DNA from: Acidobacteriota bacterium
GTDB lineage: Bacteria; Acidobacteriota; Thermoanaerobaculia; Multivoradales; J023
DNA: 64,000 nucleotides
Reading direction: 5' to 3'
Assembly: GCA_029263315.1 (NCBI GenBank)
Contig: JAJCXR010000065.1
Location: 186,001 to 250,000 of the forward strand
The notes under the pieces were generated by a model. The model searched no databases and was not told the origin of the DNA. It saw only the letters and a program-made list of their open reading frames with translations. Position numbers and translations under genes: made by a program. Shown here piece after piece: positions 55,166 to 63,938 of this stretch; the first letter of the stretch is position 1; every line of letters starts with the position of its first letter.

Positions 55166-55641
55166 TTCACCACCATCGAGGCGGCCGCCGCCGCGTCGAA
55201 GGGCGGTGCCGGTAAGGGTTGATTGTGTAGCACCGTCGACTCCTGTCGACGGTGTCGCCTGTCGATCCGCCGGGCTCGCCGCCGCAGCAGCGGAAAGGTT
55301 AGGCGGGCCAAGCGCAGTTGGCGCAAGACGGCGTGGGGATCTGACAAATGGGTCTCCGGAGGATGCTGTCCCATCTCCTTCATCACCAAACCGAGTGGTA
55401 CGGCGAGCTCGTCCTGGAGTTGCAGCAGACGGGCCAGCAGGCGGCTGGCGGGGAAGACCAACGAGCCGAAACCGCCCCGGGGCGGGTTCGATCTGCTCGG
55501 GAGAGACCTGCGGCACGGCTGACAACGTCTTGCCCCCAGCGGACCCTAGGATCGTCCTTCGTGGGGCCGCAGCTCGTGGCGTAACAAGTCGCTGAAGCCG
55601 GCGCCGGTGGTCAGGATGGTGGCTCCGCGCAGTTGGGTCAT
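55162..55641 (-). pseudogene. Broken ORF between the GT-C-like gene and the acetyltransferase
   Basis: The ATG at 55641 has GGAGGA just upstream and overlaps the previous stop by ATGA. It reads MTQLRGATILTTGAGFSDLL, then meets a TAG at 55546-55548 (codon 32). The same frame then runs to a TGA at 55162 that overlaps the acetyltransferase ATG by ATGA. The distal part (SRLLARLLQLQDELAVPLGL and on) looks protein-like. The stretch just after the TAG looks better in another frame (TLSAVPQVSPEQIEPAPGRF). This suggests paired frameshifts or a nonsense change in a former ~159-residue gene. A separate small gene starting at the TTG at 55461 is the alternative. No family is recognised. Confidence 0.45.
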
Positions 55642-56966
55642 GGGCATCCTCCTTCGAGGGGGTCGAGGCGTTGCAGCGCACCGTGGGCCACCAAGACGGT
55701 CGCCGGCATCAATTGCAGCAGCAGGCGATCGAGGGAGGTGTGTAGGTGCCAAACCACATTGTAGGGGCTCGTCAAGTAGGCTGTCACGACGAATCCGAGA
55801 CCGGCCAGGAGGAAGAGGGCGGACAGGGCAATGTCCGGCTCGATGGGCTGTTGGGCAGTCAATCCTCGCCAGTGATGTCTCGTCCAACGCACCGCCAACC
55901 ACAGGGCGGCGGGGATGGCGAGCCACCAGAGAAGTCCCCATAGATCGGGACGGGCCATCGTCCGGGCCATCGTCTCGAAGATGATCGGCGCCCGTTGGTA
56001 GAGTGTCTCGCCGACGGCGAAGGGCTCGGTGGGAATGGCCAGCAACCAGCGACAGACATGCCAGGGTAGGGGAATGGCCACTGCCAAGAGCAAGGCTGGG
56101 GGTAGCTGGCGGTATCGGTGGCGTGGGGTGAGGAGGCAAACCAGCAGGCAGAAAATGACCCCGTAGACCATGCCCTCTTGCTTGCTCCAGGCCCCAAGGC
56201 CGACGGCCACGGCGGCCAAACGGAGATCCCCGCCGCGGCCTTGGCGCAGCCAAGCTTCGAGGCCCGCCAAGGCTGCGGCGAGGCAAAGGGCAACGTTGAG
56301 ATCTGCCTTGCCCAGGGTGAGCTCGCGCCACAGGATGGGAGCCACCAGGAAGGCGATAACCAGGCAACGTCGGGCCCATCGGGCGGCCCGCCGTTGCTCG
56401 AGGCTGTGGCATAGCAACAGGCCGAGGGCGGTGACGTCGAAGGCGGTGAGCAGCGGCAGCAGACGGTCTTGCCACCCGCCGGTCCATTGGGCGATCACCG
56501 CCGCCAGCAAGGGTAGGTGCAATGGGTACTCGGGATGGCTCGAGCGCGCCAGGGGGTGCAGCAGCGGGTAGCCGTCCGTTGCCGCCAAAGTGCGACCTTT
56601 GAGCCCCCAAATGGCCATGCCGTCCCAGCCGAGGTCGAGGGTCGACCAGGCGGAGAGGACGGCCCACAGACCGAAGAGCAAGACGGCGAGGCGTAGCCAC
56701 GGATCGGCGGTCGCTTTGCTCGACGGCAGGGGCACCGCCTCGGGGCGTCGCCACAGGCGGGCTACGACGAGCATCAGCAGAGGGACCAGCAGGGCCCAGT
56801 GTAGAGGTGCGCCGACAAGCCAAAGCAGACCGGCCGTCAGGCTGATGCTGGTTTGGACCAATAACCACCCCCAAGCCCAGCGCCACGGCCAAGGGGAAGC
56901 ATCTCTGGAAGCCAGCAAGCCGCTACCCACCAGGGTCAGTATTGAAAGCACCAGCAGGCTCAGCAT
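55638..56966 (-). CDS. Polytopic membrane protein, GT-C glycosyltransferase-like
   Basis: The 442-residue protein has about ten membrane helices. A loop after the second or third helix has LDLGWDGMAIWGLKGRTLAA, and HPEYPLHLPLLAAVIAQWTGG follows. This resembles GT-C enzymes of the PMT/ArnT type, with Asp in the first large loop. Later helices carry ELTLGKADLNVALCLAAALAG and SKQEGMVYGV. The sugar and acceptor are unknown. It follows a small secreted protein gene after 6 bases and is coupled to the broken ORF. Confidence 0.7.
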   Translation of the reverse strand: MLSLLVLSILTLVGSGLLASRDASPWPWRWAWGWLLVQTSISLTAGLLWLVGAPLHWALLVPLLMLVVARLWRRPEAVPLPSSKATADPWLRLAVLLFGLWAVLSAWSTLDLGWDGMAIWGLKGRTLAATDGYPLLHPLARSSHPEYPLHLPLLAAVIAQWTGGWQDRLLPLLTAFDVTALGLLLCHSLEQRRAARWARRCLVIAFLVAPILWRELTLGKADLNVALCLAAALAGLEAWLRQGRGGDLRLAAVAVGLGAWSKQEGMVYGVIFCLLVCLLTPRHRYRQLPPALLLAVAIPLPWHVCRWLLAIPTEPFAVGETLYQRAPIIFETMARTMARPDLWGLLWWLAIPAALWLAVRWTRHHWRGLTAQQPIEPDIALSALFLLAGLGFVVTAYLTSPYNVVWHLHTSLDRLLLQLMPATVLVAHGALQRLDPLEGGCP

Positions 56967-56972
56967 GACGGC

Positions 56973-57494
56973 TCAGTGGCTTTCTGGTGCGGCGGTGGAA
57001 GGCATCGTCAGGCAGCCGACATAGGCCTCGAAGATCGGCCGGGCGTTGGGCAGCATGGGGATCTTGCAGGGGGTCGGCGGTCCCCAGCTGAGCACTGCCG
57101 TAGGCACCGGAGATCGACCTTCCGCCAAGGCATGGGAACGTTGGATCAAAAAGGCTCGGAGGTCCGGGGCGAGACGCGGTAGGCGCCGGATTTCCTCGAC
57201 GGTGAGCAGGGGATAAACTCGGCGCGGCGCCAGCTGGTAGGCCGTCGCCGCCCACCAATGGCCGATGGCTCGGGCATTTTCCGGTCCCCGCTTGGACCAC
57301 CAGAGGGCCAACTCCACTTCGTCGTCGAGATGGTTCTCCGCCCGTTGCAGGAAATCCTTCATGGCGGGCTGGGGTGATGCCCTTGCGAGCCGCTGCCAGC
57401 CTGCAAACAGAGTCTGTGACAGGTTGCCCGAAGCCAGGGGGGCCATCAAGATGGCCAGGGCCAGAAGTACCTTGAGTAAGGGCGAGCGGAGCAT
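56973..57494 (-). CDS. Small secreted protein of unknown function
   Basis: From the ATG at 57494 the 173-residue product has a signal peptide (SPLLKVLLALAILMAPLASG). A mature part rich in Trp, Arg and Pro follows, including FLQRAENHLDDEVELALWW and YPLLTVEEIRRLP. No family is recognised. An in-frame ATG at 57548 would put 18 residues before the signal peptide. It leads the minus-strand run and probably works with the GT-C-like protein. Confidence 0.55.
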   Translation of the reverse strand: MLRSPLLKVLLALAILMAPLASGNLSQTLFAGWQRLARASPQPAMKDFLQRAENHLDDEVELALWWSKRGPENARAIGHWWAATAYQLAPRRVYPLLTVEEIRRLPRLAPDLRAFLIQRSHALAEGRSPVPTAVLSWGPPTPCKIPMLPNARPIFEAYVGCLTMPSTAAPESH

Positions 57495-57578
57495 CGAGTC
57501 ACCGTATCGGCCCGTCTCGAAGAATGTCAATGATGGACCTGTTGACAAAGGGGACTATATTGATCCAGAATCTTCCAT

Positions 57579-57673
57579 CAGTTGTTGAGACACGGTCTCG
57601 ATAAGATGGTCTCGATAAGATGTTGATGTGGCCGGCGTCCGAGCCGGTCAAAACTTGGCCCAGTTGTTGAGAC
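57579..57673 (+). repeat. Direct and inverted repeats upstream of the TonB receptor
   Basis: CAGTTGTTGAGAC occurs at 57579-57591 and 57661-57673, each followed by a TCTC-ATAA box that makes a short inverted repeat with GAGAC. GGTCTCGATAAGAT is duplicated in tandem at 57594-57607 and 57608-57621. They sit in the 322-base gap between two diverging genes, which holds no other feature, and may be regulator sites for the receptor gene. Confidence 0.6.
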
Positions 57674-57816
57674 GCAATCTCAATAAAGGCTGATGCGAAG
57701 AGCCCAACGCCGTAGTTGCTCTTCAGATGTTGCCATAGCAGCCGCCATCACCGTGGCGCCAGCTCCGTAGGAAGTTGTCCCGGCGATGAGTGAGCTGACT
57801 TGGAGGATTCTTGGAC

Positions 57817-60180
57817 ATGAAACACCCTGGCCTCGCCTCGACCGTTCCCGCCCCTGGTTGCCTTCGGAGGCGTCACCTGCATCGAACTTGGCTGGCCATT
57901 GGCATGCTTTTTCTGCTGCCCAGTTGGCTCGCCGCCGACGAAGTCGACTCCCCTGAGGATGCTACGTCGCAACAGCAGGTGGTCGTGGATGATATGCCGT
58001 CCGGGATGTCGGATAGCGAGGATTCCGACAAACCCTCGAGCCGGCGCGCGGCCATCGACGCCGCCGTCTATGACCGGGTCATGGTGGTGGGACAGGCCGA
58101 CAACCTGCAGCGCATTCCCGGCTCAGCCCATGTGGTGAGCAGTGAGGAGCTGGCCAAACAGCAGCATAGCGATATCCATCGCATTCTCAGACAGCTGCCC
58201 GGCGTCTACCTGCAGGAGGAGGACGGCTTTGGCCTGCGTCCCAACATCGGTCTGCGGGGCACCGGCGTCGAGCGCAGCTCGAAGGTGACGCTGATGGAGG
58301 ACGGCGTGCTCATCGCGCCGGCCCCCTACTCGGCGCCTTCGGCCTACTATTTCCCCACCGCCGGACGCATGGAATCCATCGAGGTCCGCAAGGGCTCTGC
58401 CGCCATCCGCCAGGGCCCCTTCACCAACGGCGGTGTCATCAACTTCGTGTCGTCGTCCATTCCGGGTAACTTGACGGGGCGCCTCAGCTTGACGGGTGGC
58501 GATCACAACTGGTTCAAGGGGCGAGCGTCGGTGGGCGGCTCTTACGATCATGCGGGTTTTCTCTTCGAGACCTTCCAACAGAGCTCGTCGGGTTTCAAAG
58601 AGCTGGACGGTGGGGGCGACACCGGCTTCGAGCTCGAGGACTACTTGCTCAAGGTCCGTCTCAACACTTCGGTGGATGCCAGGTTCTATCAAGAGCTGGA
58701 GATCAAGCTCGGCAAGACGGAGCAGGACGGCGAGGAGACCTACCTCGGATTGACCCAGGCGGACTTCGACGCCAACCCCTACCGACGGTACCGCGGCTCG
58801 GCGTTGGACAGCATCGTCACCGATCACGAGCAAGTGCAGTTGCGTCACTACCTGCGTCCCAATGACCGCTTCGACGTCACCACCACCCTCTATCGCAACA
58901 ACTTCTCCCGCGCTTGGTACAAGACCGGGTCGACCCTCGGCATCTCCAATAGCTCGATCCTCAATTCCCCCGAGATCTACGCCGACGCCTTGGCCATCCT
59001 GCGGGGTGAGGTCAATAGCCCCGTCGGCGCCGTCCTGGTGCGTGACAACAACCGCGACTACGTATCCGAAGGGATTCAATCGGTGCTCGGCTTCGATCTC
59101 AGCAGCGGAGCGACTGAGCATCGTTTGGAGATCGGTCTGCGCTACCACGAGGACGAGGAGGACCGCTTTCAACGGGATGATCGTTACTCGATGATCGACG
59201 GCCAGCTCCAACTGGCCATCGTCGGTGCCCCGGGTAGCCAGGCGAATCGCATCGCTCAGGCTCGGGCCCTGGCTATTTTTGTCGAGGACCGTATCGAGAT
59301 GGGCCGCTTGACCGTCACCCCTGGGGTGCGTTTCGAGACTTTGGATACCCGGCGCCTCGATTATGGACAGCAGGATCCGTCGCGCAGTGGCGACAACCTG
59401 GCGCTGCGGCGGAATTCCCTCGATGTGGTGACCCCTGGCCTGGGGGTTGATTACCGCCTGTCCGATGCCTGGAGCCTCTTTGCGGGTGCTCACCGGGGTT
59501 TTGCGCCGCCGAGCCCCTCCAGCACCGAAGAAGTGGAGGCGGAGGAGAGCGTCAACTATGAGGCCGGAACCCGCTTCAGCCGCGGCCGTAGGTCGTTTGA
59601 AGCGGTGCTCTTCTGGAATGACTACAGCAATCTCTTGGGGAACGATACGCTCTCCGGTGGCGGCACCGGCAGCGGTGACCAATTCAACGGCGGCGGCGCC
59701 GATGTGCGCGGTCTGGAGCTGGGCTTCCGCACCGATCTGGCGACTTCGGGAATGGGGTTCAGATTGCCCTTTCACATGAGCTACACCTATACCGAAGCCG
59801 AGTTCGCCAGCAGCTTCGAGACCGGTTTCGCCGATTGGGCCCCCCGGGTGACGGCCGGAGACAGCCTGCCTTATGTGCCGGAGAATCAACTGTATGCCGA
59901 GCTGGGCATCGAGGGACGGCGCTGGAATACATTCCTCTCCGCCAACTACGTTGATGAGATGCGCACCCAGGCGGGCCAAGGCCCGATACCCCTGGCGGAG
60001 AGCATCGAGGATCACTTGACCTTCGACTTGGCCGCCAAGGTCGAGCTCTGGCAACGCACCGCCGTTTTCTTGCAAGTGCGTAACCTGAGCGACGAGGTGT
60101 ATGTCGCTTCCCGTCGTCCCGACGGTCTGCGTCCCGGCCTGCCGCGCACCACCCTGCTAGGTTTCTCGGTCGATTTCTGA
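57817..60180 (+). CDS. TonB-dependent outer membrane receptor, FecA-like
   Basis: The 787-residue protein has a signal peptide (WLAIGMLFLLPSWLAAD), an acidic linker and a plug domain. The plug has RIPGSAHVVSSEELAKQQ, LRQLPGVYLQEEDGFGLRPNIGLRG and IEVRKGSAAIRQGPFTNGGVINFVS. A 22-strand barrel follows, ending in Phe. The plug resembles Fe(III)-dicitrate-type receptors, but the ligand is not certain. GGAGG at 57802-57806 lies 10 bases before the ATG at 57817, which is preferred to the TTG at 57811. Confidence 0.88.
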   Translation: MKHPGLASTVPAPGCLRRRHLHRTWLAIGMLFLLPSWLAADEVDSPEDATSQQQVVVDDMPSGMSDSEDSDKPSSRRAAIDAAVYDRVMVVGQADNLQRIPGSAHVVSSEELAKQQHSDIHRILRQLPGVYLQEEDGFGLRPNIGLRGTGVERSSKVTLMEDGVLIAPAPYSAPSAYYFPTAGRMESIEVRKGSAAIRQGPFTNGGVINFVSSSIPGNLTGRLSLTGGDHNWFKGRASVGGSYDHAGFLFETFQQSSSGFKELDGGGDTGFELEDYLLKVRLNTSVDARFYQELEIKLGKTEQDGEETYLGLTQADFDANPYRRYRGSALDSIVTDHEQVQLRHYLRPNDRFDVTTTLYRNNFSRAWYKTGSTLGISNSSILNSPEIYADALAILRGEVNSPVGAVLVRDNNRDYVSEGIQSVLGFDLSSGATEHRLEIGLRYHEDEEDRFQRDDRYSMIDGQLQLAIVGAPGSQANRIAQARALAIFVEDRIEMGRLTVTPGVRFETLDTRRLDYGQQDPSRSGDNLALRRNSLDVVTPGLGVDYRLSDAWSLFAGAHRGFAPPSPSSTEEVEAEESVNYEAGTRFSRGRRSFEAVLFWNDYSNLLGNDTLSGGGTGSGDQFNGGGADVRGLELGFRTDLATSGMGFRLPFHMSYTYTEAEFASSFETGFADWAPRVTAGDSLPYVPENQLYAELGIEGRRWNTFLSANYVDEMRTQAGQGPIPLAESIEDHLTFDLAAKVELWQRTAVFLQVRNLSDEVYVASRRPDGLRPGLPRTTLLGFSVDF

Positions 60181-60211
60181 GCTCCGGGCGACGACTCAAC
60201 AAACCTCCTTC

Positions 60212-60236
60212 GGGCACCTCAGGGTGCCCCTTTTTT
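60212..60236 (+). terminator. Intrinsic terminator of the TonB receptor gene
   Basis: GGGCACC (60212-60218) and GGTGCCC (60223-60229) form a perfect 7-bp stem with loop TCAG, followed by C and six T. It lies 32 bases after the stop. Confidence 0.92.
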
Positions 60237-60307
60237 GTTGCAGGCAGTCACCGTTGGATAGCAGGCTTGGGTGACGGCCGCCGGAATGCCGTAAGATCCG
60301 GTTTGAG

Positions 60308-61693
60308 ATGAACACCCGTATTCTGATCATCGACGACGTCGACAGCGTGCGCACCGCCCTGGGGGACATCCTCGGGGACGAGGGGCACGAGGTGTTGGCG
60401 GCCAACACCGCCAGCGAGGCACGCCAGGTGTTGGCCCGTGAGCCGGTGGATTTGGTGCTCTTGGACCTTCACTTGCCGGACAGCCAAGGGCTTGACTTCC
60501 TCGCCGAGCTGCGGCGGGATTTTGTCGACCTGCCGGCCATCGTCATCACCGGTCACGGCAACATCGATTCGGCGGTGCGCGCCACCCGCCTCGGGGCCTA
60601 CGATTACCTGGAAAAGCCTTTGGCCATGTCGCGGGTGGCATTGACCGTCCAGAACGCCCTCGAACGGGCTCGCATGACCCGCAAGCTGGAGGAGCTTTCC
60701 GTCCACTTGCGGCGGGACGAAGAGATCGTCGGTGAGAGCCCCCCCATGCGACGGCTCAAGTCGGAGCTGATGCGCGCCGCCGGTTCCGAGAGCCGCATCC
60801 TGATCGTCGGCGAAAACGGCACCGGCAAGGAGCTGGTGGCCCGCCGAGCGCATCAGCTTTCAACCCGGGCGGCGCAGCCTTTCATCGAGGTCAACTGCGC
60901 TGCCATACCCGACGAGCTCATCGAAAGCGAGCTCTTTGGTCATGTCAAAGGGTCCTTCACCGGTGCCTCCGCCGATCGGGCCGGCCGTTTTGAGCAGGCG
61001 GACGGTGGCACCCTGTTCCTCGACGAAGTTGCCGACATGTCGATCAAGACGCAAGCCAAGGTGTTGCGGGTCCTGCAGGAGCAACGCTTCGAGCGGGTTG
61101 GTGGAACCTCATCGATCCAGGTGGACGTGCGGGTCATCGCCGCCACCAACAAAGTCTTGGAGGACGAGATCCGCGAAGCTCGCTTCCGCGAGGATCTGTA
61201 CTTCCGCCTGGCGGTCATTCCCCTGCAAGTGCCGCCCTTGCGGGAGCGCCACGGTGATATCCCGCGGTTGGTGGAGCACTTCCTGGCCCGCTACGGACAG
61301 GAGATCGGACGGCGACCGAAACGCATGGACGAGGCGGCCAAGGCAGCCTTGGCGGAGTACGATTGGCCTGGCAACGTGCGGGAGTTGCGCAACTTCGTGG
61401 AGCGCATGCAGATCATGGTGCCCGGCGAAGTGATCAGCCTGCGGGATTTGCCGCCCCAGATGCGACAGGAAACGACGGACAGAATTCGTATCCTCTTGGA
61501 CGAGAGCTCGTTTACACTCAAGGAAGCGAGGGCGGCTTTCGAAAAACGTATCATCGAGCGCCGCCTTGCGTCCTTGGCTGGAAATGTGTCCCGTACGGCG
61601 CAGTCCCTGGGCATCGAGCGCAGCCACCTCTACAGAAAAATGAAGGCCTACGAAATCGACATCGAGCGCCAAGGCCGAAAGGAAGAGTCATAG
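60308..61693 (+). CDS. NtrC-family sigma-54-dependent response regulator
   Basis: The 461-residue protein has a receiver with Asp53 in LVLLDLHLPDSQG and an AAA+ domain. The AAA+ domain has GENGTGKELVARRAHQLS, HVKGSFTGASADR (GSFTGA in place of the usual GAFTGA sigma-54 loop), GTLFLDEVADMS and an arginine-finger region. A C-terminal Fis-type helix-turn-helix has RTAQSLGIERSHLYRKMKA. No partner kinase is adjacent in the window. It is closest in style to NtrX-like regulators. Confidence 0.92.
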   Translation: MNTRILIIDDVDSVRTALGDILGDEGHEVLAANTASEARQVLAREPVDLVLLDLHLPDSQGLDFLAELRRDFVDLPAIVITGHGNIDSAVRATRLGAYDYLEKPLAMSRVALTVQNALERARMTRKLEELSVHLRRDEEIVGESPPMRRLKSELMRAAGSESRILIVGENGTGKELVARRAHQLSTRAAQPFIEVNCAAIPDELIESELFGHVKGSFTGASADRAGRFEQADGGTLFLDEVADMSIKTQAKVLRVLQEQRFERVGGTSSIQVDVRVIAATNKVLEDEIREARFREDLYFRLAVIPLQVPPLRERHGDIPRLVEHFLARYGQEIGRRPKRMDEAAKAALAEYDWPGNVRELRNFVERMQIMVPGEVISLRDLPPQMRQETTDRIRILLDESSFTLKEARAAFEKRIIERRLASLAGNVSRTAQSLGIERSHLYRKMKAYEIDIERQGRKEES

Positions 61694-61696
61694 AGC

Positions 61697-62143
61697 ATGA
61701 GCACACCCCAAGAAGCGATTCAGAACGATCTCAAGGTCGCCCTCAAGGCGGGGGACAAGGAACGGCTGTCGACCTTGCGCATGTTGCTGACCGAAATCAA
61801 GAACGAGAAGATCCGCATCGGTGCCGAAGTGGACGCCGATGGTTTCACCCGCCTGGTGCAGAAAGCCCTCAAGCAACGTCAGGACGCGGCGACCCAGTAC
61901 CGCGACGGCGACCGTTTGGAGCTGGCGGAGAAGGAAGAGCGGGAAGCGGTGATCCTCAACGAATACTTGCCGGAGCAGGCCAGCGAAGAGGAAATCCGCC
62001 AGGCCATCGCCGAGCTGGTGGCCGAGCAAGGGCTCGAGGGCCCCAAGGCCATCGGCGTCATCATGAAGTCGATGATGGCCCATTTCGGCAGCAAGGCCGA
62101 AGGTCGGGTGATCAATCGCCTGGCGCGGGAAGTCCTGGGCTGA
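61697..62143 (+). CDS. GatB/YqeY-domain protein
   Basis: The 148-residue helical protein begins STPQEAIQNDLKVALKAGDKERLSTLRML and has EREAVILNEYLPEQASEEEI and GPKAIGVIMKSMMAHFGSKAEGRV. All are typical of the YqeY family, related to the C-terminal domain of GatB. It probably binds tRNA or acts in amidation, but its role is unproven. It starts 3 bases after the regulator's stop. Confidence 0.9.
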   Translation: MSTPQEAIQNDLKVALKAGDKERLSTLRMLLTEIKNEKIRIGAEVDADGFTRLVQKALKQRQDAATQYRDGDRLELAEKEEREAVILNEYLPEQASEEEIRQAIAELVAEQGLEGPKAIGVIMKSMMAHFGSKAEGRVINRLAREVLG

Positions 62144-62150
62144 GCCCGGC

Positions 62151-63938
62151 TCAGCGGGCCCTGGACTGGCCGGTGACGCGGGTATCAAAAACCCCGGTGT
62201 AGACCCTTCCGGCCCGCTTGACCTGCACCCAAATCCGATACTCCCCAGGGCTGGGAAAAGCGTAGGGGAACGAGACGCTGCCCGTGTCTTGATCCCAGCC
62301 GACCATGGTATGGCCCATGGCGCTGTGGTCCATCGGACTGTCAGCCATCGGACTGTGGTCCATCGGACTGTTGTCCATCGGACTGTTGTCCATCGGACTG
62401 TCAGCCATCGGACTGTCAGCCATCGGACTGTCAGCCATCGGACTGTTATCTTGAGAGATCTGCTGCTGCCGTTCCTCAAAGAGCATTTGTGAGGCCATCG
62501 AGATGGTGCCGGTGGGATGCAAATGCACAAAGACGCCACCGTCGTGACGCCGAACCGCCGCATGACTCATCATGCCCATGTACGGTTCGAGGACGGCCGC
62601 TTGACCCGCCGCGTCCACCAGACTGAACCGTAGATCCGCTTCCTGGCCAGCGGTATGGGGCCCGGAAGAGCGTTGCCACAGCATGCGGTGACCGTCGTCG
62701 AAGGTGTGCTCCGTGGGGTCGCTGGGTGATGCGATATGAAACGAATCGTCGGCGTCCGGCTCCAGTCCAAGGGGAGGTGTCGTCGGCCCATAGGGAATGG
62801 GTGGAAGCACCGTCTCGGCGGTCAGGGTCTGGGAGAAGCCGCTTTCCAAGGTGACATCGGCGTAGATGGCGTAGGAACCGGCGGGCAAGGGCGGCAGGGA
62901 TACCTCGAAGCCGTCGCCCGAGGCGTCGTCGGGACGGCGGATCGGGTGCAGGTGGGCGAAGGCATCGAGTTGCGGTTGGCGAATCAAGAATAGATGCATC
63001 AGCTTGCCGTGGTCCGGCGCCAGGGGCGGCGACTCAAACCAGCGCGGGTCCGTCAAATCGAGACGCAGAACGCGTCGTCCGCCAGCCAGTTGCTCTCCGC
63101 CAGCCAGTTGCTCTCCGCCACCGAGCGTCGCCGGTGGTGGGCTACTGAGCCCGTCACTGGGGAAATCCGTATCGTTCGCCGCGACCCCCGCCGGAGGTGG
63201 CTCGACCCGCACACTCGCTTCGACATCGAAAGTGGTGAAGATGCTGTCCATATACCCGGCGTCGACGGCGTCCCACCAGCTCTTGCCGCCATAGAGCACG
63301 ATGGCGATGAGCACCGTGGCGACGACCATGGCCCGCCGTCTTCCGCCGGCCGATGGGCCGTCGGCGGCTTCGCCGGGTGATCGTGTGCTGGCGACTCCGG
63401 CTCCGGCGATGCGGATCAACCCGGCCACCAAAAGGATTCCCAGCAAGGCCAAGACGGTGCCCAACCAAGGGGGCATGGTGAGTCGGGCCGTAGCCACCGA
63501 CTGCACCGGCACGATGGCCGTGCCGTGCACTGCGTTGCCGTCGGCCGACTGGCCGTTGACCTCGACGTAGACGCTGTAGGAGCCGGAGGTCATGAGCCAT
63601 AATTCAGCGCTGTAGAGCCCCGCTTCGCCGCGCACCGGCTGGGCCACGTCGGCTGGAGGTGCCCCCTCCAGCCCGGCGTCCCAGCGCACCGGTCGCACCG
63701 TCACCTGCTGGACCGCAGCGGCATCTCGTAGGCGGATCGAGATCTCCGCCAGGCCCGGCACGACGCCGGGTGTGCGCACCGTGACGCTGAGGGGAAACGG
63801 GCCAGCTGTGCCCTCGAAATAGACCGTTGGGTCGCCGACGTGGGCCGACAGTGATCCAGGCATCGCCCAGGCGAGGACGCAAGTCAGCATCAGGGACTGG
63901 AGGAGCCAGCGTCGGGTCATCGAGGGTTGGCGATTCAA
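62151..63938 (-). CDS. Met/His-rich membrane-anchored protein, possibly metal-related
   Basis: The 595-residue protein has a signal peptide (LMLTCVLAWAMPGSLSAH) and a beta domain starting HVGDPTVYFEGTAGPFPLSV. Two membrane helices follow (about 156-176 and 205-220). The large second half contains FAHLHPI, FVHLHPTGTISM and eight SPMxx repeats (about residues 497-536). A YtkA-like C-terminal domain (GEYRIWVQVKRAGRVYTG) ends it. Met/His/Asp richness suggests copper or another metal, which is inference. The TTG at 63938 overlaps the stop of the upstream open frame (TTGA); an ATG at 63920 is the alternative start. Confidence 0.65.
   Translation of the reverse strand: MNRQPSMTRRWLLQSLMLTCVLAWAMPGSLSAHVGDPTVYFEGTAGPFPLSVTVRTPGVVPGLAEISIRLRDAAAVQQVTVRPVRWDAGLEGAPPADVAQPVRGEAGLYSAELWLMTSGSYSVYVEVNGQSADGNAVHGTAIVPVQSVATARLTMPPWLGTVLALLGILLVAGLIRIAGAGVASTRSPGEAADGPSAGGRRRAMVVATVLIAIVLYGGKSWWDAVDAGYMDSIFTTFDVEASVRVEPPPAGVAANDTDFPSDGLSSPPPATLGGGEQLAGGEQLAGGRRVLRLDLTDPRWFESPPLAPDHGKLMHLFLIRQPQLDAFAHLHPIRRPDDASGDGFEVSLPPLPAGSYAIYADVTLESGFSQTLTAETVLPPIPYGPTTPPLGLEPDADDSFHIASPSDPTEHTFDDGHRMLWQRSSGPHTAGQEADLRFSLVDAAGQAAVLEPYMGMMSHAAVRRHDGGVFVHLHPTGTISMASQMLFEERQQQISQDNSPMADSPMADSPMADSPMDNSPMDNSPMDHSPMADSPMDHSAMGHTMVGWDQDTGSVSFPYAFPSPGEYRIWVQVKRAGRVYTGVFDTRVTGQSRAR
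62331..62450 (-). repeat. Eight 15-bp tandem repeats coding SPM-rich pentapeptides
   Basis: CATCGGACTGTNNNC units start at 62331, 62346, 62361, 62376, 62391, 62406, 62421 and 62436. The last five bases vary (TCAGC, TGGTC, TTGTC, TTATC), giving the pentapeptides SPMAD, SPMDN and SPMDH. An 18-bp duplication at 63081-63116 (GGEQLA twice) lies in the same gene. Confidence 0.93.

Noticed and set aside
55546..56892. 448-residue minus-strand open frame
   Set aside because: It is the out-of-frame shadow of the GT-C-like membrane protein (55638-56966), Arg/Pro-rich and without hydrophobic helices.
57542..57561. Promoter TTGACA with TATATT before the TonB receptor
   Set aside because: The two boxes are only 8 bases apart, far from the usual 16-18.
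58123..60075. 650-residue open frame on the minus strand
   Set aside because: It is the antisense shadow of the TonB receptor, which has full family motifs, a ribosome binding site and a terminator.
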